The notes under the pieces were generated by a model. The model was not told the DNA's origin, did not search any database, and saw only the letters and a program-made list of their open reading frames with translations. Below are positions 7,097 to 9,522 of a stretch of DNA of 9,522 bases, piece by piece. Each line of letters begins with the position of its first letter. The stretch's first letter is position 1. Origin of the DNA: Paracoccaceae bacterium (GTDB lineage Bacteria > Pseudomonadota > Alphaproteobacteria > Rhodobacterales > Rhodobacteraceae); assembly GCA_015485375.1 (NCBI GenBank), contig WFTU01000267.1, positions 1 through 9,522 of the forward strand. Direction: 5' to 3'. The translations under genes were made by a program, and so were the position numbers.

Positions 7097-7590
7097 AGGG
7101 CCGTCACCCGTGTCAGCAACCAGATCAGGCGATCATTGTAGACACGGTCCTGCAGTTCGGGGTTATCTGTCATCGGGTAAATCAACCAGACCGGCCCCTT
7201 GTCGCGCAGGGAAAACAGTTTCCCGTCGATGGAAAGCGCGAAAATCACGTCATAGTCGCGAAAATCGGAGACCGGGATTTCGATAGAATACCCGTTAATG
7301 GCATAAAACCGGGCCATTTTAATATCATCACCCAGCATCGAGACGACATCGCGCGCAAGCGGGCCGCTGAACTCGGACACATCGTCAACAAAATCGTTGG
7401 CCGTATTGACGGTAACCTGCGGCATCGCCAGCAGGTCCTCCATTCCCATCTCGATCACAATTCCTTCGGAAGGATTTTCGAGCGTCAACACGGTTTGCGC
7501 GACAGCCACGCCAGCGCTGCCGACGAGAACACCGGAAAAAAATATGAACGCACCCAGATACCGTTTAGCTACGAATATTGCACGAAGCAT
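7093..7590 (-). CDS. Secreted protein with molybdopterin-oxidoreductase-like (SUOX) fold, no cysteine
   Basis: This 165-residue protein has a Sec signal peptide: basic start, hydrophobic core at about 11-28, and an AVA cleavage site before Q32. The mature part of about 134 residues resembles the small alphaproteobacterial proteins annotated as molybdopterin-binding oxidoreductase domain. Matching features are an LxxMPQVTV segment (54-61), FSGPLARDVVSMLG (74-87), ARFYAINGYSIEIPVSDF (93-110), LRDKGPVWLIYP (128-139) and a C-terminal RLIWLL (154-159). Sulfite-oxidase-type enzymes bind molybdenum through a Cys, and this protein has none, so catalysis is unlikely. A periplasmic ligand-binding or sensing role is my inference, supported by the four-base overlap with the membrane kinase-like gene. 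The ATG at 7590 is chosen because AGGAG (7599-7603) lies eight bases upstream and the signal peptide then starts normally. An in-frame GTG at 7623 would add an unlikely Cys- and Trp-rich stretch. Confidence 0.82.
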   Translation of the reverse strand: MLRAIFVAKRYLGAFIFFSGVLVGSAGVAVAQTVLTLENPSEGIVIEMGMEDLLAMPQVTVNTANDFVDDVSEFSGPLARDVVSMLGDDIKMARFYAINGYSIEIPVSDFRDYDVIFALSIDGKLFSLRDKGPVWLIYPMTDNPELQDRVYNDRLIWLLTRVTAL

Positions 7591-7598
7591 CGCGAGGT

Positions 7599-7603
7599 CT
7601 CCT
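7599..7603 (-). promoter_or_regulatory. Ribosome-binding site fixing the start of the secreted SUOX-like gene
   Basis: AGGAG on the minus strand stands eight bases before the ATG at 7590. It supports this start over the in-frame GTG at 7623, which has no such site. Confidence 0.7.
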
Positions 7604-7628
7604 ACACTCCAGCACCAACACACGCTGG

Positions 7629-7658
7629 TTTAAACGGCGAAACCTAAGGAAAGGTAAA
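7629..7658 (-). promoter_or_regulatory. Candidate promoter for the signalling cassette
   Basis: The minus strand has TTTACC (7653-7658, four of six matches to the -35 consensus) and TTTAAA (7629-7634, four of six to the -10 consensus) separated by 18 bases. This would give a leader of about 30 bases before the ATG at 7590. The match is modest and other positions in the gap cannot be excluded. Confidence 0.28.
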
Positions 7659-7826
7659 ATTCGGAAGATTTTCCCGAAAACCCTCCCGGCCCGATGCCGG
7701 ATAAACATGCGTCCCCCACCTGGATGCACATACACCCGCGACAGTTGCAAAATGCATCAATGGAAGCAAGCATTTTTTCACAAAACCGTGCGTAATTCCT
7801 GGCAATAATCTCCGGCAGGCCCGCAC

Positions 7827-7854
7827 ACAGGCCGAAATTCGCATTCCGGCCTGT
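7827..7854 (-). terminator. Hairpin after prpE, possible weak terminator
   Basis: A perfect 8-bp stem, ACAGGCCG (7827-7834) with CGGCCTGT (7847-7854), encloses a 12-base loop about 22 bases beyond the prpE stop. No T-run follows on the minus strand, so it is not a classical intrinsic terminator; it may instead protect the 3' end or act with Rho. A second hairpin, CCTGTA/TACAGG (7850-7855 and 7867-7872), shares bases with its right arm, so the two cannot form together. Confidence 0.35.
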
Positions 7855-7875
7855 ATAACGAAAGTTTACAGGAGT

Positions 7876-9522
7876 TTATTTTGCAAAACCAAGCTGTTGC
7901 AATGCGGCCGCAATCTCGTCGAGAATCACAGGATCGTCGATCGTCGCGGGCATCTTCCATTCCGTGCCGTTGGCGATATTGACCATCGTGCCGCGCAAAA
8001 TCTTGCCGGAGCGGGTTTTGGGCAGGCGGTCAACCACCGCGGCCATTTTGAAGGCGGCAACGGGGCCGATCTGCTGGCGCACCAGCTTGACAACTTCGGT
8101 CACGATTTCCGCGTGCGGGCGATTTACGCCGGCATTCAGGCAGAGGAATCCAAGCGGGAGCTGCCCTTTCAGATCATCCGCCACGCCAATCACCGCGCAT
8201 TCGGCCACGTCGGGGTGCGAGGCCAGAACCTCCTCCATCGCGCCGGTGGACAGGCGGTGGCCGGCGACATTGATCACATCGTCGGTGCGCGCCATGATGT
8301 AGAGGTAGCCGTCCTCGTCAATCATCCCCGCATCTCCGGTTTCATAGTAGCCGGGGAAGGTTTCCAGATAGGCCTTTTTATAGCGCTCTTCGGCCTGCCA
8401 GAGGGTCGAGAGTGTGCCCGGGGGCAGCGGCAGTTTGATGGCTATTGTACCCAGTTCCCCCGCGGGCAACTGATGGCCGTCATCGCCAAGGATCTGCACG
8501 TCGTAGCCCGGCATGGCCACGGTGGGCGAGCCGAGTTTGGTCGGCAATTCCTCGATCCCCAGCGGGTTGGCGGCGATGGCATAGCCGGTCTCGGTCTGCC
8601 ACCAGTGGTCCACCACCGGCACGCCGAGCTGTTCCTGCGCCCAGACAATCGTGTCGGGGTCGGCGCGCTCGCCGGCGAGGAACAGGGCTTTCAGGCAGGA
8701 AAGGTCGTATTTTTTCACAAACTCTCCGGTCGGATCCTCGCGTTTGATGGCGCGAAAGGCGGTCGGGGCGGTGAAGAAGGACTTTACCTTGTGTTCGGAA
8801 ATCACCCGCCAGAAGGTGCCTGCGTCCGGTGTGCCGACCGGTTTGCCCTCGAACAGGATCGTGGTCGCGCCGTAGATCAGCGGGCCGTAGGCGATATAGG
8901 AATGGCCCACCACCCAGCCGACATCGGAGGCGGCCCAGAAGACCTCTCCCGGATCGACGTTGTAGATATTTTTCATGGTCCAGTGCAGCGCCACCATATG
9001 CCCGCCGGAGGGGCGCACGACGCCCTTGGGCTGGCCTGTGGTGCCGGAGGTATAAAGGATGTAGAGCGGATCGGCCCCGCCGACCGGCACGCATTCGGCC
9101 GGTGCGGCCGCGGATTGCAGGTCCTGCCAGTCGAAATCGCGGCCCTCGACCAGATCGGCCTGTGCCTGCTCTCGTTGCAGGATAACGGTGAATTCCGGTT
9201 TGTGCTTTGCCAGCTCGATCGCGCCGTCGAGCAGGGGTTTGTAGGCGATCACCCTGCCCGGCTCGATCCCGCAGGAGGCGGCGATGATGGCCTTCGGCGT
9301 AGCATCGTCGATACGCACGGCCAGTTCGTTAGCGGCAAAACCGCCGAAGACTACGGAATGCACCGCGCCGATGCGGGCGCAGGCGAGCATGGCGACGACT
9401 GCTTCGGGGACCATGGGCATATAGATGACGACGCGGTCGCCCTTCTCGATGCCTTTGGCGCTGAGTGCGCCGGCAAAACGGGAGGCCTGATCCAGCATCT
9501 CGGCATAGGTGAACTTGCGTTG
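7876..9522 (-). CDS. prpE: Propionyl-CoA synthetase (5' end beyond window)
   Basis: This is an AMP-forming acyl-CoA synthetase that activates propionate to propionyl-CoA through a propionyl-AMP intermediate, feeding the methylcitrate or methylmalonyl-CoA route. The window shows 548 residues of an expected 630 or so. The frame stays open to the right edge, where RKFTYAEMLDQ is read, so the ATG at 9498 is internal. Visible motifs: VVFGGFAANELAVRI near residue 57 of the visible part, ASCGIEPGRV, the nucleotide-binding YTSGTTGQPKG near 157-167, the WWQTETG adenylation motif, YETGD, the GHRLSTGAMEEVL hinge region, and the C-terminal PKTRSGKILRG, whose SGK lysine (visible residue 507) is catalytic and is the acylation-control site in this family. 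The ASCGIEPGR and GHRLSTGAMEE segments are typical of PrpE, which is why I prefer it to acetyl-CoA synthetase (Acs). It ends in TAA and is followed by hairpins. It appears to be a separate transcription unit from the signalling genes. Confidence 0.93.
   Translation of the reverse strand, partial: QRKFTYAEMLDQASRFAGALSAKGIEKGDRVVIYMPMVPEAVVAMLACARIGAVHSVVFGGFAANELAVRIDDATPKAIIAASCGIEPGRVIAYKPLLDGAIELAKHKPEFTVILQREQAQADLVEGRDFDWQDLQSAAAPAECVPVGGADPLYILYTSGTTGQPKGVVRPSGGHMVALHWTMKNIYNVDPGEVFWAASDVGWVVGHSYIAYGPLIYGATTILFEGKPVGTPDAGTFWRVISEHKVKSFFTAPTAFRAIKREDPTGEFVKKYDLSCLKALFLAGERADPDTIVWAQEQLGVPVVDHWWQTETGYAIAANPLGIEELPTKLGSPTVAMPGYDVQILGDDGHQLPAGELGTIAIKLPLPPGTLSTLWQAEERYKKAYLETFPGYYETGDAGMIDEDGYLYIMARTDDVINVAGHRLSTGAMEEVLASHPDVAECAVIGVADDLKGQLPLGFLCLNAGVNRPHAEIVTEVVKLVRQQIGPVAAFKMAAVVDRLPKTRSGKILRGTMVNIANGTEWKMPATIDDPVILDEIAAALQQLGFAK

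Larger units (their letters stand above)
7591..7875 (-). other. Intergenic region between prpE and the signalling cassette
   Basis: This 285-base gap holds no convincing gene on either strand. It contains two overlapping hairpins directly after the prpE stop, an AT-rich inverted repeat AAAATGC/GCATTTT (7749-7755 and 7770-7776), a short GC hairpin CCGGC/GCCGG near 7685-7700, and the candidate promoter and ribosome-binding site of the next gene. By eye I find no sigma-54 promoter (TGGCAC-N5-TTGC type) on either strand. Confidence 0.7.

Noticed and set aside
7591..7623. GTG start at 7623 for the SUOX-like protein
   Set aside because: The added residues are Cys- and Trp-rich and would precede a normal signal peptide. 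The AGGAG site points to the ATG at 7590.
7749..7776. AT-rich inverted repeat AAAATGC/GCATTTT as an intrinsic terminator
   Set aside because: The stem is only 7 bp and AT-rich with a 14-base loop, and only four T residues, part of the stem itself, occur on the minus strand, which is too weak to call.
1..9522. Mobile element, CRISPR, tRNA or phage features
   Set aside because: No transposase, integrase, repeat array, tRNA-like cloverleaf or target-site duplication was seen, and composition looks even across the window.

Overview
The window looks like chromosomal DNA of an alphaproteobacterium, most likely a Rhodobacterales (roseobacter-type) organism. The basis is the moderately high G+C, the nucleoside-salvage gene order, a PrpE with alphaproteobacterial character, and the general look of the proteins. 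This is inference from family resemblance, not a database result. Every gene I can support lies on the minus strand, so the window is best read from right to left.

Region 1 (9522 down to 7876) is the C-terminal part of a propionyl-CoA synthetase (prpE). Its start lies beyond the right edge. A 285-base gap follows (7875-7591) with hairpins just after the prpE stop and a weak candidate promoter for the next gene.

Region 2 (7590 down to 2397) is a four-gene signalling cassette and the most interesting part of the window. In transcription order it encodes: (a) a small secreted protein with a sulfite-oxidase/molybdopterin-binding-like fold but no cysteine; (b) a membrane-anchored histidine-kinase-like protein with an intact phospho-acceptor histidine but a badly eroded ATP-binding domain and an eroded C-terminal receiver; (c) a soluble hybrid kinase (HisKA-HATPase-REC-Hpt) with intact catalytic motifs but no sensor domain; (d) a LuxO-like sigma-54-dependent response regulator (REC-AAA+-Fis HTH). 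My reading is a split phosphorelay: the secreted protein and membrane pseudokinase sense, the soluble hybrid kinase supplies ATP-dependent activity and the His-Asp-His relay, and the LuxO-like regulator gives a sigma-54 output. The ligand and target genes are not visible here.

Region 3 (2334 down to 1) is a tightly packed nucleoside-salvage operon: cytidine deaminase (cdd), phosphopentomutase (deoB) and an adenosine deaminase-family gene (add), the last running off the left edge. Cdd and Add deaminate nucleosides, and DeoB converts pentose-1-phosphate (released by phosphorylases not seen here) to pentose-5-phosphate for central metabolism. Spacings of 2 bases and an overlap of 4 bases imply translational coupling.

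I see no tRNA, rRNA, CRISPR array, insertion sequence, integrase or attachment site, and no supported plus-strand gene.
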